A stretch of 8,681 bases of DNA, from assembly GCA_030638455.1 (NCBI GenBank), contig DAOWEP010000180.1:1-8681 (forward strand). Direction: 5' to 3'. Positions 6,917-8,681 of the stretch are shown here, piece after piece; position 1 is the stretch's first letter; each line of letters starts with the position of its first letter. The translations under genes and the position numbers were made by a program. The stretch is from Gammaproteobacteria bacterium (GTDB lineage: Bacteria; Pseudomonadota; Gammaproteobacteria; DAOWEP01). The notes beneath the pieces are model-generated. The model was not told the origin of the DNA. It saw nothing but the letters and a program-made list of their open reading frames with translations, and did no database searches.

Positions 6917-6926
6917 GATAATTATC
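6917..6926. repeat. GATAATTATC palindrome
   Basis: This is a perfect 10-bp palindrome. It matches GATGATTATC (6867-6876) in the left arm of the larger inverted repeat at nine of ten bases, exactly 50 bp away. The pair could be two sites for one regulator. Confidence 0.45.
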
Positions 6927-6974
6927 TTCCATTTTCCTATGTTTATTATAGTTTATTCCATAAATATCAATTAG

Positions 6975-7020
6975 ATACTAATTTAGTATTACTATACTAT
7001 AGATGCATTATGTTAGTATA
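6975..7020. repeat. Four alternating ATACTA/TAGTAT sites
   Basis: ATACTA (6975-6980), TAGTAT (6984-6989), ATACTA (6994-6999) and TAGTAT (7014-7019) alternate in orientation. The first pair extends to a perfect 7-1-7 dyad, ATACTAA-T-TTAGTAT (6975-6989). The third and fourth extend to TATACTA/TAGTATA with a 14-bp gap (6993-7020). The array lies about 220-260 bp upstream of the HDOD start. High AT content makes some chance matching likely. Confidence 0.45.
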
Positions 7021-7237
7021 AAAAAATAATTAAGTGTGATTTCTTCGCACAATACAGCTATAAATGTATTCTTTTATCCTATAATTAATTCTTGTGTCCT
7101 CATCGCTATTTGGGATACATTTGCCACATTAAGATTTAGTAAAAATATCGTCTAAATACACATGAGACTGGATCGCAATTTTGCCCAGTGACTATTGCTT
7201 GTACAAACGGCACATCCAAATAAAGTTGGGGGTCAGC

Positions 7238-8101
7238 TTGGTAGATACAAAGATTCAAATACTAATCGATAAAGCAGGAAGCCTGGCTTCTTTGCCTGAC
7301 ATCTTTTTCAAGGTCAATGAGCTGGTTAATGATGCCCGTAGTTCTGCCTCCGATATTGGGCGTGCAATTGAGCAGGACGCCGCCTTATCCGCACGATTAC
7401 TCAAAATAGTAAATAGCCCTTATTACAACTTTCCATCCAGCATTGACACAATATCACGAGCAATCACAATTATTGGCACCCGTGATTTGCGCGACCTGGT
7501 ACTGGCAACGACCGTTACTAGAACTTTTTCCGGCATGGATAATGACCTGATCGATATGGAAAAGTACTGGCGCCATAACTTATATTGTGCAGTAGCTGGA
7601 CGTATTCTGGCCCAGCAACGACACGTAAAAAATACCGAGCGCCTGTTTGTGGCAGGACTGCTACATGACATTGGCAGCCTGGTTATGTACCAGACCATTC
7701 CGGAGCTGTCCAATGAAGCCCTGCAACGCACGCAGTCTGACGGTACGCCATTATATATTGCAGAAAAGGAAATTATTGGCTTCTCTCATGGAGATGTGGG
7801 AGCAGCACTACTGCAAAAATGGAAATTACCGGATTCCTTGATAGAAACTGTTAAATATCATCACGAGCCCGAATTAGCAGAAAACCATAGAGAGGATGTC
7901 GCAACAATCCATATCGCCGACTATATTGCGAACTCCATTGATGAAGATAGCAATCGCTGTGGAGTAATAACACCATTGGATGAAAGAACATGGGCTACAA
8001 CAGGTTTGTCTCTGGAAGTACTGGATACTGCCTTATGTGAGATAACCGACAAGTTTCTGGAAATGCACAGCCTGCTATTTCCCACAACCAGAGCAGCATA
8101 A
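7238..8101 (+). CDS. HDOD domain protein
   Basis: HDOD proteins are relatives of HD-type phosphohydrolases found in bacterial signalling; in several species they affect motility, biofilm or stress responses, often without proven enzyme activity. The 287 residues are almost entirely one HDOD domain, with no attached response-regulator or sensor domain. Family landmarks are LASLPDIFFKVNELV near the start, NSPYYNFPSSIDTISRAITIIGT (59-81), LLHDIG with HD at 143-144, FSHGDVGAALLQKW (182-195) and YHH (207-209). H113, H143, D144, H184, H208/H209 and D228 are all present, so the metal-ligand set looks fairly complete. No GYP motif follows, so this is not an HD-GYP phosphodiesterase. The chosen start is TTG at 7238, five bases after GGGGG (7228-7232). 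TTG codons at 7226 and 7181 are possible alternatives. The target of the protein is unknown. Confidence 0.9.
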   Translation: MVDTKIQILIDKAGSLASLPDIFFKVNELVNDARSSASDIGRAIEQDAALSARLLKIVNSPYYNFPSSIDTISRAITIIGTRDLRDLVLATTVTRTFSGMDNDLIDMEKYWRHNLYCAVAGRILAQQRHVKNTERLFVAGLLHDIGSLVMYQTIPELSNEALQRTQSDGTPLYIAEKEIIGFSHGDVGAALLQKWKLPDSLIETVKYHHEPELAENHREDVATIHIADYIANSIDEDSNRCGVITPLDERTWATTGLSLEVLDTALCEITDKFLEMHSLLFPTTRAA

Positions 8102-8162
8102 GAAAACCTTACCTGCCTGCCCTACCTTTTCATTCGCTAAAACGTAATGTCGGACAGGATTT

Positions 8163-8552
8163 TTATAACGCCTCACTAACACGCTTTAAACGTGCACGAA
8201 CCTCAGCTCCTAGCTCTTTCAATTCATCACGCTGAACCATGCCCAGCACTACTTCTGGATCCATAAAACCAACAATAATTGATCCATCCTCATCTTCGCG
8301 AACGACTACATTACATGGCAACAATAAACCAATATCAGGCTCTGCATCTATTGCCTGATTCGCCAATACAGGGTTACATGCACCGAGAATCTTATATGGA
8401 CGCTTATCAATATCCAGCTTTTTCTTTAAGGTCGCCTTAACATCTATCTCTGTTAATATACCAAAGCCTTCTTTTTGCAGTTCTTCGGTAACACGATCAA
8501 CCGCATCATCAAAACTGTAATCTACTTTTACATTGAATCCATAGTTACTCAT
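8163..8552 (-). CDS. DUF302 family protein
   Basis: This 129-residue protein is a single DUF302 domain, a small alpha/beta fold of unknown biochemical role known from structures such as Thermus TT1751. Typical landmarks are the N-terminal FDDAVDRVTEEL helix (14-25), GFGILTEIDVKATLKKKL (29-46), YKILGACNP (53-61) and IGLLLPCNVVV (74-84). The two Cys, C59 and C80, sit at the conserved family positions and could bind a metal or form a thiol site. There is no signal peptide or membrane segment, so it is probably cytoplasmic. The ATG at 8552 is preferred: AGGGGG (8557-8562) precedes it by four bases and the protein begins in the family way. A TTG at 8576 would add eight residues across that ribosome site. 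It converges on HDOD with 61 bp between stops. Confidence 0.9.
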   Translation of the reverse strand: MSNYGFNVKVDYSFDDAVDRVTEELQKEGFGILTEIDVKATLKKKLDIDKRPYKILGACNPVLANQAIDAEPDIGLLLPCNVVVREDEDGSIIVGFMDPEVVLGMVQRDELKELGAEVRARLKRVSEAL

Positions 8553-8585
8553 AAAACCCCCTGAAACTTTTAGCAAATAAAATTT

Positions 8586-8604
8586 ATTCCGGATTATACG
8601 GAAT
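8586..8604 (-). promoter_or_regulatory. DUF302 promoter -10 inside a 19-bp dyad
   Basis: ATTCCG (8586-8591) and CGGAAT (8599-8604) are perfect inverted arms separated by seven bases. Read on the - strand, those seven bases include a perfect TATAAT (8593-8598). Transcription would then start near 8586, about 33 bases before the ATG at 8552. The -35 region 17 bp upstream (ATTTTA) is poor. A repressor or activator binding the dyad would sit directly on the -10. Confidence 0.5.
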
Positions 8605-8681
8605 CTGCATAAAAATAAAATAACCCCTCATACAACTTAATCCACTTTCAATATTGACTTCCTTTTCCAGACCAGGAAAGC

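Larger units (their letters stand above)
6733..7237. other. AT-rich intergenic region with several inverted repeats
   Basis: About 500 bp separate the cytochrome c gene from HDOD and I find no credible gene here; the only short frame noticed, ATG at 7162, ends after nine codons and lacks a ribosome site. The right part is strikingly AT-rich. It holds the cytochrome c promoter (6787-6815), a 12-5-12 inverted repeat (6864-6892), a related palindrome (6917-6926), four alternating TAGTAT/ATACTA sites (6975-7020) and a small stem GTGTGA/TCGCAC (7034-7050). No strong promoter for HDOD could be fixed; TTGCCA (7121-7126) with AATATC 17 bp later is the best pair I see. Confidence 0.6.

Noticed and set aside
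7034..7051. CRP-like site TGTGA...GCACA upstream of HDOD
   Set aside because: The half-sites are seven bases apart instead of six and the right half is GCACA, so it is a poor match; kept only as a small stem.
7162..7191. Nine-codon leader peptide upstream of HDOD
   Set aside because: No ribosome site and no attenuator-like structure follows, so chance is the simpler reading.
8112..8165. Possible terminator after HDOD ending in ATTTTTAT
   Set aside because: The only pairing before the T-run is CCTG/CAGG with a bulge and a loop of over 30 bases, too weak to call.

Overview
The window looks like ordinary chromosome from a Gram-negative proteobacterium, most likely a gammaproteobacterium. The evidence is a complete lptF-lptG pair (lipopolysaccharide export to an outer membrane), a membrane-anchored DjlA co-chaperone, a DUF3530 protein, an exported c-type cytochrome and an HDOD signalling protein. 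Base composition is AT-leaning, and most strongly so between about 6890 and 7160. I see no rRNA, tRNA, CRISPR array, transposase, integrase or other mobile gene, and I could not name the genus.

Layout from left to right: the 3' end of a DUF3530 gene (+, 1-381) converges on djlA (-, 400-1197). Just upstream of djlA on the same strand is a small membrane-anchored cupredoxin-like protein (1244-1606). A 141-bp divergent spacer separates it from lptF-lptG (+, 1748-3912), whose stop and start codons overlap as ATGA. lptG converges on copA (-, 3996-6221), a Cu(I)-exporting P1B ATPase. Upstream of copA is a strong symmetric rho-independent terminator (6304-6341), which ends transcription of a small periplasmic class I cytochrome c (-, 6424-6732). 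A roughly 500-bp AT-rich spacer full of inverted repeats then leads to an HDOD gene (+, 7238-8101). That gene converges on a DUF302 gene (-, 8163-8552), whose presumed promoter lies inside a 19-bp dyad.

Functional reading: lptFG supplies the membrane half of the LPS extraction ABC transporter; its ATPase LptB must be elsewhere. The cupredoxin-like protein and CopA suggest copper handling around the lptFG block, and the cytochrome c could be a local client of copper-dependent respiration; these links are inferred from proximity only. DjlA belongs to envelope and DnaK chaperone function. The HDOD and DUF302 proteins have no clear link to the rest.

Nothing here is a clear new multi-gene system. 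The points most worth a second look are the cupredoxin-like protein that has no histidine at all, the dense inverted-repeat region between cytochrome c and HDOD, the dyad that encloses a perfect TATAAT upstream of DUF302, and two mutually exclusive stem-loops at the lptG/copA junction.
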